DNA of 23,252 bases from Bacteroidales bacterium UBA1035 (lineage in GTDB: Bacteria; Bacteroidota; Bacteroidia; Bacteroidales; Dysgonomonadaceae), in NCBI GenBank assembly GCA_002316835.1, contig DCEG01000004.1, positions 1 through 23,252 on the forward strand, written 5' to 3'. The notes beneath the pieces are model-generated. The model had not been told where the DNA came from. It was given only the letters and a program-made list of their open reading frames with translations, and did not search any database. This document shows positions 8,790-15,482 of this stretch, in pieces. Numbering within the stretch: the first letter of the stretch is position 1; each line of letters begins with the position of its first letter. The translations under genes and the position numbers were made by a program.

Positions 8790-8820
8790 TTTGTTATTTC
8801 GTTTTTTTGCTTTTTCTTTG
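8790..8820 (+). promoter_or_regulatory. Promoter of the leu/ilv cluster
   Basis: TTTG at 8790-8793 is followed, after 19 bases, by TTTCTTTG at 8813-8820. This is the Bacteroidota TTTG-N19-TAnnTTTG architecture with one mismatch in the -7 box. Transcription would start near 8826, some 30 bases before the leader peptide ATG. Confidence 0.6.
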
Positions 8821-8854
8821 CAGACAATTAAATAATAAAATTTTCATTTTAGCA

Positions 8855-8920
8855 ATGAACAATAACAATATCGCTATTCTAGTCATTTCTATTCTACTTC
8901 TGGAGAACTTCGGAGGGTGA
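8855..8920 (+). CDS. Branched-chain amino acid leader peptide (attenuator)
   Basis: This is a 21-codon ORF from ATG 8855 to TGA 8918-8920. After MNNNN it reads IAILVISILLL, with nine Ile, Leu or Val codons in eleven, then ENFGG. It sits between a good promoter and a strong terminator upstream of leuA, the classic arrangement for ribosome-mediated attenuation by all three branched-chain amino acids. The stop codon lies inside the sequence that can form the antiterminator, so a ribosome reaching it would favour termination. The 5-residue Asn run uses four A/T-rich codons. No other function is expected of the peptide. Confidence 0.8.
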   Translation: MNNNNIAILVISILLLENFGG

Positions 8921-8980
8921 GGCTGGTATATCGATATTGAATTAAAAAACGATTAAAAGATAAAGAAAACCTTTCTCACC
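8916..8980 (+). promoter_or_regulatory. Candidate antiterminator pairing in the leu leader
   Basis: GGTGAGG at 8916-8922 pairs with TCTCACC at 8974-8980 (one wobble). After a 2x2 internal loop GGT at 8925-8927 pairs with ACC at 8969-8971. The downstream strand is the left arm of the terminator, so the two structures exclude each other. The upstream strand overlaps the leader stop codon, which a translating ribosome would cover. Confidence 0.6.
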
Positions 8981-8999
8981 GTGTGAGAGAGGTTTTTTT
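8966..8999 (+). terminator. Attenuator terminator upstream of leuA
   Basis: This is a 14-bp stem with one G-T wobble: left arm 8966-8979, loop CGT 8980-8982, right arm 8983-8996, within a run of seven T (8993-8999). It ends 31 bases before the leuA ATG and 46 bases after the leader stop codon begins its gap, so it must be read through for the cluster to be expressed. Confidence 0.88.
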
Positions 9000-9030
9000 C
9001 TTGATAAAACAAAGAAAAAATTAGGTTATA

Positions 9031-10518
9031 ATGGAAAGAATTTACGTTTTTGACACTACATTGCGCGACGGAGAACAGGTTCCCGGGTGTCAATTAAACA
9101 CCATCGAAAAAATTCAGGTTGCCAAATCATTGGAATTACTGGGAGTAGATGTTATTGAAGCCGGTTTCCCGATATCCAGCCCGGGCGACTTTAACTCAGT
9201 GATCGAAATTTCAAAAGCAGTTACCTGGCCGGTAATTTGCGCACTTACCCGCGCAGTGGAAAAAGACATTGAAGTTGCCGCCGAGTCGCTAAAATATGCC
9301 AAACGTAAACGGATTCATACAGGCATAGGCACATCAGATATACACATCAAGCACAAATTCAACTCCAACCGCGAAGACATTATAGAGCGTGCGGTTAAAG
9401 CCGTAAAATATGCTCGCCGGTTTGTAGATGATGTTGAGTTCTACGCCGAAGATGCCGGACGCACCGACAACGAATATCTTGCGCGTGTTGTGCAGGCTGT
9501 TGTAAATGCAGGAGCAACCGTGATAAATATCCCAGACACAACCGGTTATTGTTTTCCAAACGTTTACGGTGCAAAAATAAAATATCTGGTAGATAATGTA
9601 GATTTAAAAAATGCTATTCTTTCCACGCATTGCCATCAGGATTTGGGGATGGCAACTGCCAATACGCTCTCGGGAGTTCTTAACGGAGCCCGTCAGGTTG
9701 AAGTAACCATCAACGGAATTGGTGAGCGTGCCGGCAACACTTCACTCGAAGAAGTTGTTATGGCACTTAAGAGCCACAAAGATCTTGGCTTCGACACCAA
9801 TATCAACACTACTAAAATATACTCCACAAGCCGTCTGGTTTCTGCATTGATGAATATGCCGGTACAGCCAAACAAAGCCATTGTGGGACGTAATGCTTTT
9901 GCACATTCCTCCGGAATTCACCAGGATGGTGTTCTGAAAAATGTTGAAACGTATGAGATTATCGATCCAAAAGATGTAGGAATAGACGAAAACTCAATCG
10001 TATTAACCGCCCGAAGCGGTCGTGCTGCGCTGAAAAACAGATTGAACTTGCTGGGTGTAAATCTCGATAACGGTGAGTTAGAAGAAGTTTATCTAAAATT
10101 CTTGGCGCTGGCCGACAAGAAAAAAGACATCAAAGATGATGATATTCTCATTTTAGTTGGAAAAGAATCCAAACTCAGCCGTATCAAAATAGATTATCTT
10201 CAGGTAACCTGTGGAATCGGATTACGAAATGTTGCCAGCATCGGACTGAATATTGCCGGAGAGCATTTCGAAGCATCGGCAACAGGAAATGGTCCGGTAG
10301 ATGCAGCTATTAGCGCGGTTAAAAAAATCATCAGTCGTGAAACTATAATTCAAGAATTTTTAATCCAGGCCATCAATCGCGGAAGCGATGATGTAGGAAA
10401 GGTTCACATGCAAGTGGAGCACAACGGATTATTATACTACGGTTTCTCAGCGAATACCGATATTGTTTCGGCTTCCGTAGAAGCGTTTATTGATGCAATA
10501 AATAAATTTGTGGAATAA
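9031..10518 (+). CDS. leuA: 2-isopropylmalate synthase
   Basis: LeuA condenses acetyl-CoA with 2-oxoisovalerate, the committed step of leucine synthesis. The 495-residue product starts with the DRE-TIM barrel motif DTTLRDGEQ (Arg12, Asp13). The metal-binding HCH motif has His200 and His202 (THCHQDLG), and NGIGERAGN follows. IHTGIGTSDIHIKHK is the usual isopropylmalate synthase block. The C-terminal third (from about residue 385) fits the LeuA allosteric domain where leucine binds, so feedback inhibition is expected in addition to the upstream attenuator. The ATG at 9031 gives the family-typical start. Confidence 0.95.
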   Translation: MERIYVFDTTLRDGEQVPGCQLNTIEKIQVAKSLELLGVDVIEAGFPISSPGDFNSVIEISKAVTWPVICALTRAVEKDIEVAAESLKYAKRKRIHTGIGTSDIHIKHKFNSNREDIIERAVKAVKYARRFVDDVEFYAEDAGRTDNEYLARVVQAVVNAGATVINIPDTTGYCFPNVYGAKIKYLVDNVDLKNAILSTHCHQDLGMATANTLSGVLNGARQVEVTINGIGERAGNTSLEEVVMALKSHKDLGFDTNINTTKIYSTSRLVSALMNMPVQPNKAIVGRNAFAHSSGIHQDGVLKNVETYEIIDPKDVGIDENSIVLTARSGRAALKNRLNLLGVNLDNGELEEVYLKFLALADKKKDIKDDDILILVGKESKLSRIKIDYLQVTCGIGLRNVASIGLNIAGEHFEASATGNGPVDAAISAVKKIISRETIIQEFLIQAINRGSDDVGKVHMQVEHNGLLYYGFSANTDIVSASVEAFIDAINKFVE

Positions 10519-10526
10519 CGGACCCC

Positions 10527-10568
10527 AAAGAAAAGAAATAAAGAAATAGAATAAAGAAAATAGTATAA
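10527..10568 (+). repeat. Heptad repeat block in the leuA/leuC gap
   Basis: Purine-rich units of seven fill the gap up to the leuC ATG: AAAGAAA, AGAAATA, AAGAAAT, AGAATAA, AGAAAAT, AGTATAA. The units are degenerate and A-rich, so chance low complexity is harder to exclude here than at other loci. Confidence 0.45.
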
Positions 10569-11957
10569 ATGAAGACATTATTCGATAAAATCTGGGATGC
10601 ACACGTGGTCACCACAGTGAAAGACGGACCATCTCAGTTATATATTGACAGGCACTTGTGCCACGAAGTAACCAGCCCGCAGGCTTTTTCGGGTTTACGT
10701 GAACGGGGGTTGAAAGTTTTTCGCCCCGATCAAACATTGCTCACGGCCGACCATAATATTCCGACCATGGGTCAGGAAAAACCAATTCAGGACGAAGTTT
10801 CTCGATTTCAGGTTGAAACACTGGCCAGAAATGCCCGTGAATTCGGATTAACCTATTACGGTTTAAAGAACTCAAAGAACGGAATCGTTCACGTTATTGG
10901 TCCCGAGAACGGGTTTACTCAACCTGGAATGACTATCGTTTGTGGCGATAGCCATACCTCAACTCACGGTGCTTTCGGCGCCATTGCCTTCGGAATTGGC
11001 ACCAGCGAAGTGGAAATGGTTTTATCATCTCAATGCATCTTGCAGACTCGCCCAAAAACCATGCGTATTAATTTTGAAGGGAAACTTGGCGAAGGCGTGA
11101 GTTCAAAAGATATGGCATTGTATATGATATGGCAGCTCACCACAGGTGGTGCAACAGGTTATTTTGTTGAATATGCCGGGGAAGCTGTTCGCAACCTGTC
11201 AATGGAACAAAGAATGACGCTTTGCAATCTGAGTATCGAAATGGGTGCCCGTGGCGGACTCATCGCTCCAGATGAAACTACCTACAATTATATAAAAGAA
11301 CGCGAATTTGCACCCAAAGGTGAAAGATGGGACGAAGCAATGGCGTACTGGAGTACATTAAGGTCGGATGATGGTGCAATTTTCGATAAAGAAGTAACGT
11401 TCGATGTATCGCAAATAAAACCAATGATCACCTACGGAACAAATCCCGGAATGGGTATGCCCATTGATGGATCTATTCCGAAAATGGAAGATATTGATGA
11501 AACCGGAAAGATATCGTTCGAAAAATCATTGAAATATATGGGTTTTGAGCCCGGGCAAAAACTGGAAGGAAAATCCATAGATTATGTATTTCTGGGCAGT
11601 TGCACCAACGGTCGTATCGAAGACTTTCGCGTGTTTACTGATTATGTGAAAGGAAAGAAAAAGGCAGATAACGTAATTGCCTGGCTCGTTCCCGGAAGCT
11701 GGCAGGTTCGTAAGCAAATAGAAGCCGAAGGCCTGGATAAAATTCTGGAGGAAGCCGGTTTTGAGTTACGTCAACCCGGATGCTCAGCTTGTCTGGCAAT
11801 GAACGACGATAAAATACCGGCAGGTAAATATGCGGTTTCTACATCAAACCGGAATTTCGAAGGAAGACAAGGTCCCGGAGCACGTACTATACTGGCAAGC
11901 CCGTTAGTTGCTGCTGCAGCTGCTGTGAATGGAAAAGTAACAAACCCGATTGCATAA
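10569..11957 (+). CDS. leuC: 3-isopropylmalate dehydratase large subunit
   Basis: LeuC and LeuD form the [4Fe-4S] isomerase that converts 2-isopropylmalate to 3-isopropylmalate. With citramalate synthase present it would also convert citramalate to 3-methylmalate. The 462-residue product has the aconitase-type cluster ligands Cys345 (GSCTNGR), Cys405 and Cys408 (GCSACLAMN). CGDSHTSTHGAFGA and SNRNFEGRQG are further family blocks. leuD starts three bases after the stop, so translation is probably coupled. Confidence 0.96.
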   Translation: MKTLFDKIWDAHVVTTVKDGPSQLYIDRHLCHEVTSPQAFSGLRERGLKVFRPDQTLLTADHNIPTMGQEKPIQDEVSRFQVETLARNAREFGLTYYGLKNSKNGIVHVIGPENGFTQPGMTIVCGDSHTSTHGAFGAIAFGIGTSEVEMVLSSQCILQTRPKTMRINFEGKLGEGVSSKDMALYMIWQLTTGGATGYFVEYAGEAVRNLSMEQRMTLCNLSIEMGARGGLIAPDETTYNYIKEREFAPKGERWDEAMAYWSTLRSDDGAIFDKEVTFDVSQIKPMITYGTNPGMGMPIDGSIPKMEDIDETGKISFEKSLKYMGFEPGQKLEGKSIDYVFLGSCTNGRIEDFRVFTDYVKGKKKADNVIAWLVPGSWQVRKQIEAEGLDKILEEAGFELRQPGCSACLAMNDDKIPAGKYAVSTSNRNFEGRQGPGARTILASPLVAAAAAVNGKVTNPIA

Positions 11958-11960
11958 AAA

Positions 11961-12557
11961 ATGGAAAAATTCAACACAATAACATCAACATACGTCCCAC
12001 TTCCGATCGAGAATGTGGACACCGATCAAATAATTCCTGCCAGATTCTTAAAAGCCACTACCCGCGAAGGATTTGGCGATAACCTCTTCGCCGACTGGCG
12101 ATATAATAAGGACGGCAGTCCCAAAACAGAGTTTATTCTGAATAACCCCACATACAGTGGTGAAATTCTGGTTGCCGGAAAAAATTTCGGTAGTGGTTCC
12201 AGCCGTGAACACGCAGCGTGGGCAATTGGCGGATATGGATTTAAAGTGGTTGTATCAAGTTTCTTCGCCGATATTTTTCGGAACAACGCACTCAATAACG
12301 GGATACTGCCTGTTATCGTGAGCGATTCGTTTCTGGCAGAACTTTTCGAAAGCGTTGCCAGTAATCCGAAAACAACGCTGACGGTAAATCTGGAAGAACA
12401 ATTTATACGGAACAACGCAAACGGAAAAACTGAACAATTCGAAATAAATCCTTACAAAAAGGACTGTTTGCTGAAGGGACTTGATGATATTGATTACCTT
12501 CTGTCGAATAAAGATAAAATAGAAGAATACGAAAAGAATCGTCCCTTTGTATATTGA
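11961..12557 (+). CDS. leuD: 3-isopropylmalate dehydratase small subunit
   Basis: LeuD is the swivel-domain partner of LeuC. The 198-residue product is of normal length. VDTDQIIPARF (about residues 19-29) and the substrate-binding loop NFGSGSSREHAAWAI (75-89) are diagnostic. It follows leuC by three bases and precedes the citramalate synthase gene by 30. Confidence 0.96.
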   Translation: MEKFNTITSTYVPLPIENVDTDQIIPARFLKATTREGFGDNLFADWRYNKDGSPKTEFILNNPTYSGEILVAGKNFGSGSSREHAAWAIGGYGFKVVVSSFFADIFRNNALNNGILPVIVSDSFLAELFESVASNPKTTLTVNLEEQFIRNNANGKTEQFEINPYKKDCLLKGLDDIDYLLSNKDKIEEYEKNRPFVY

Positions 12558-12587
12558 AAATATAAAACGAAGTTTCAGGCTATCAAA

Positions 12588-14144
12588 ATGAAAAAGCAGA
12601 AAATCGAAATAATGGACACCACGTTGCGTGACGGAGAACAGACTTCGGGCGTATCGTTTGCAGCTGAAGAAAAGGTGAGTATTGTCCGCCTGCTTATCGA
12701 AGAATTAAATATCGACAGGGTGGAAATTGCGTCTGCACGTGTATCGGAAGGAGAATTTGCATCGGTACAAAAAATTGCACAATGGGCAAGAACTCATGGT
12801 CATATCGACAAAATTGAAATCCTGGGCTTTGTGGACGGTAACGCTTCGCTCGACTGGATTACAAGCGCCGGATGCAAGGTGGTAAACCTTCTTTGCAAAG
12901 GTTCCGAAAAACATTGCACGCATCAGCTCAGAAAAACTGTTCAAGAGCACCTTGCCGACATCAAATTGGTAATAGCGGAAGCCAAAAGGAGAGGTATGAC
13001 CGTAAATATTTACCTCGAAGATTGGTCAAACGGAATGCGGGATTCACAGAAATATGTATTCGAGATGATGGATGAACTTCAACATCAGCCCATCACACGA
13101 TATATGTTACCCGATACACTTGGCATCTTAAATCCTTCTGAAGCCAAGGAGTTTTGTGAAACAATGATCGGAAGATATCCAAATCTACATTTCGACTTTC
13201 ATGCTCATAACGATTACGATTTAGCTGTTGCCAACGTTTTCGAAGCTGTAAAAGCCGGGGTAAAGGGTGTTCACGTTACCGTGAACGGACTAGGTGAACG
13301 TGCCGGAAATGCACCAATAACAAGTATTGTTGCCCTTATCCACGACCAATTGAAACTCTCAACCAATGTGGCTGAAGATAAACTTTACAACGTAAGTAAA
13401 ATCGTGGAAAGCTATTCGGGTGTACGAATTCCGAGCAACAAACCAGTTATCGGAGACAACGTCTTCACACAGGTTGCAGGAGTTCATGCCGACGGTGATA
13501 AGAAGAAAAACTTATACTACAACGATCTTATTCCCGAACGATTTGGCAGGGAACGCGAATATGCGCTGGGGAAAAATTCAGGTAAAGCAAATATACTGAA
13601 AAATCTGGAAGCACTGGGAATAGAAGTGGACGATGAATCGGCTAAAAAAGTTACAGCCCGAATCATTGAGTTGGGCGACAAAAAAGAGCTGGTCAGCCCC
13701 GATGAACTTCCCTACATCGTATCCGATATCCTGAAAAACGGAATCGATAATCAGGAGATTCAAATACTTAATTATTCGCTGAATCTTACTGACGGAATGC
13801 GGCCCACTGCAACCGTAAAAATATCCATTCGCGGCGAGGTATACCAGCAATCAGCAGCAGGTGATGGACAGTATCACGCTTTTTCGAAAGCAATGTATAA
13901 AATCTACAAAAACCTCAATAAACCCACACCGGAGCTCATCGATTACGTGGTCGTTATTCCACCCGGAGGAAAGACAAATGCATTGGTACAAACCATTATC
14001 ACATGGAAATATGATGGCAAGATATTCAAAACAAGAGGTTTGGATGTTGACCAAACAGCAGCAGCCATCAAAGCCACAATGAAGATGTTGAATATGATTG
14101 AAAAAGGAAAGATACCAACATTTAATTATATGCAGCTGCCCTAA
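12588..14144 (+). CDS. cimA: (R)-citramalate synthase, Leptospira type
   Basis: This 518-residue enzyme belongs to the 2-isopropylmalate synthase superfamily (Arg14, Asp15 in DTTLRDGEQ; metal site FHAHNDYD). It differs clearly from LeuA of this window: instead of the HTGIGTSD block it has VVNLLCKGS and YLEDWSNG. As I recall the Leptospira citramalate synthase structure, pyruvate selectivity rests on Leu81, Leu104 and Tyr144; the equivalents here are Leu79, Leu102 and Tyr142. The C-terminal part (about 380-518, with PPGGKTNALV) fits the regulatory domain, which binds isoleucine in Leptospira. Expected reaction: pyruvate plus acetyl-CoA to citramalate, feeding isoleucine synthesis through LeuCD and LeuB. 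Automated annotation may call it 2-isopropylmalate synthase. Confidence 0.8.
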   Translation: MKKQKIEIMDTTLRDGEQTSGVSFAAEEKVSIVRLLIEELNIDRVEIASARVSEGEFASVQKIAQWARTHGHIDKIEILGFVDGNASLDWITSAGCKVVNLLCKGSEKHCTHQLRKTVQEHLADIKLVIAEAKRRGMTVNIYLEDWSNGMRDSQKYVFEMMDELQHQPITRYMLPDTLGILNPSEAKEFCETMIGRYPNLHFDFHAHNDYDLAVANVFEAVKAGVKGVHVTVNGLGERAGNAPITSIVALIHDQLKLSTNVAEDKLYNVSKIVESYSGVRIPSNKPVIGDNVFTQVAGVHADGDKKKNLYYNDLIPERFGREREYALGKNSGKANILKNLEALGIEVDDESAKKVTARIIELGDKKELVSPDELPYIVSDILKNGIDNQEIQILNYSLNLTDGMRPTATVKISIRGEVYQQSAAGDGQYHAFSKAMYKIYKNLNKPTPELIDYVVVIPPGGKTNALVQTIITWKYDGKIFKTRGLDVDQTAAAIKATMKMLNMIEKGKIPTFNYMQLP

Positions 14145-14180
14145 AAACACCAATACCGTCTGATCGGAACAGGTCTGATG

Positions 14181-14215
14181 GATAGAAATAGAAAGTCAGA
14201 AGTTAGAAAATAGAA
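14181..14215 (+). repeat. Heptad repeat block before leuB
   Basis: Five successive units GATAGAA, ATAGAAA, GTCAGAA, GTTAGAA, AATAGAA keep AGAA in the same register or one base off. The block ends three bases before the leuB ATG at 14219. Confidence 0.6.
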
Positions 14216-14218
14216 TAT

Positions 14219-15292
14219 ATGAATTTGAATATTGCAGTATTACCCGGAGACGGTATCGGTCCCGAAATTATGGAACAGGCGTTGAAAGTTACGCGTGCTG
14301 TTTGCGAAAAGTTTAATCACGATGTAACATTCAAAGAAGCCATCGTAGGCGCATGCGCCATTGATGCTGTCGGCGATCCATATCCTGAAGAAACGCACGA
14401 AGTATGTATGCAAGCCGATGCGGTACTTTTTGGAGCTATTGGACATCCGAAATTCGATAACGACCCCAATGCCAAAGTTCGTCCCGAACAAGGATTGCTT
14501 CGAATGCGCAAACAATTGGGTTTGTACGGGAATATCCGTCCCGTAATGACATTCCCGTCGTTGATTCACAAATCTCCGCTTCGCGCTGATTTGGTGGATG
14601 GAGCTGATTTCGTTTGCATTCGTGAACTTACAGGAGGGATGTATTTCGGCCGTCCTCAGGGACGAAGCGAAGACGGAAACACCGCTTACGACACCTGCGT
14701 ATACACCCGTGAAGAAATAGAACGCATTTTACATCTGGCTTACAAATTTGCCGGACAACGACGCAAAAAACTCACCGTAGTGGATAAAGCGAACGTGATC
14801 GCAACATCGCGCCTGTGGCGGCAAATAACACAGGAAATGGCTCCGCAATATCCCGAAATCGAAACCGATTACCTGTTCGTAGATAACGCAGCCATGCGCA
14901 TTATCCAGTGGCCTAAAAGTTTCGACGTGCTGGTAACCGAAAACCTTTTCGGCGATATTCTCACCGATGAAGCATCGGTGATTACCGGTTCTCTCGGAAT
15001 GTTGCCTTCGGCATCGATGGGAATTCACACTTCGTTGTTCGAACCAATCCACGGTTCTTATCCGCAGGCAACCGGAAAAAATATCGCCAATCCGATAGCG
15101 ATGATTCTCTCCGCAGCACTTATGTTCGAATATGCTTTCAACCTGATGGATGAAGGCACTCTTATTCGTGATGCTGTAAACGCCAGCCTCGAAGTAGGCA
15201 TCGTGACCGAAGATATCGCCGAAGGTGGAAAAGCATATAAAACCAGTGACGTTGGCGATTGGATAGCCAATTACATAAAGAGCAAAGAGTAA
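14219..15292 (+). CDS. leuB: 3-isopropylmalate dehydrogenase
   Basis: LeuB oxidatively decarboxylates 3-isopropylmalate with NAD+, and probably 3-methylmalate in the citramalate route. The 357-residue product has the N-terminal PGDGIGPEIM (9-18). Substrate and Mg-binding blocks are ELTGGMYFG, VDNAAMRIIQWP and NLFGDILTDEAS. The NAD loop EPIHGSYPQATGKNIANP is also seen. The last codons (KSKE, stop) lie inside a heptad repeat that continues into the intergenic region, so the C-terminal residues may have been shaped by the repeat. Confidence 0.96.
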   Translation: MNLNIAVLPGDGIGPEIMEQALKVTRAVCEKFNHDVTFKEAIVGACAIDAVGDPYPEETHEVCMQADAVLFGAIGHPKFDNDPNAKVRPEQGLLRMRKQLGLYGNIRPVMTFPSLIHKSPLRADLVDGADFVCIRELTGGMYFGRPQGRSEDGNTAYDTCVYTREEIERILHLAYKFAGQRRKKLTVVDKANVIATSRLWRQITQEMAPQYPEIETDYLFVDNAAMRIIQWPKSFDVLVTENLFGDILTDEASVITGSLGMLPSASMGIHTSLFEPIHGSYPQATGKNIANPIAMILSAALMFEYAFNLMDEGTLIRDAVNASLEVGIVTEDIAEGGKAYKTSDVGDWIANYIKSKE

Positions 15293-15311
15293 TGAACAAA
15301 GAGCAAAGACT
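15277..15311 (+). repeat. Heptad repeat overlapping the leuB stop
   Basis: The five units AAAGAGC, AAAGAGT, AATGAAC, AAAGAGC, AAAGACT run in perfect register across the leuB stop codon (15290-15292). 15286-15312 is the reverse complement of 17364-17390 upstream of ilvB with only two mismatches in 27 bases. Confidence 0.7.
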
Positions 15312-15312
15312 T

Positions 15313-15476
15313 CTAAACCTACCCCCCACTTCGTTGGTACTTCCCTTTGGTAAAAGGGAAGATTAATGGGCTAGGAATTTTTGCTGATTGATAAAAAATT
15401 CAACCTACACCACTGTCCCATTTAACAAAGGGGACGAGCGAAGCCCCGCTTTGTCGGGGCGGCAGAGGGGTTATAA
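15313..15476. repeat. Structured intergenic element between leuB and ilvD, possible dispersed repeat
   Basis: No ORF is present. The stretch has a perfect 9-bp hairpin (15340-15348 with 15353-15361, loop GGTA) and a 6-bp GC-rich hairpin GCCCCG/CGGGGC (15443-15448 with 15455-15460). An alternative stem, ACAAAG/CTTTGT (15425-15430 with 15449-15454), competes with the latter. AACCTAC occurs twice (15316-15322, 15402-15408). Base composition differs from the flanks, with C-rich and G-rich ends. This resembles short non-coding repeats scattered in Bacteroidota genomes, but copy number cannot be judged from one window. Confidence 0.45.
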
Positions 15477-15482
15477 AAAAAT

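Noticed and set aside
15425..15460. Hairpins upstream of ilvD as an intrinsic terminator
   Set aside because: Stable stems exist but no T-run follows either of them, so termination is not supported.
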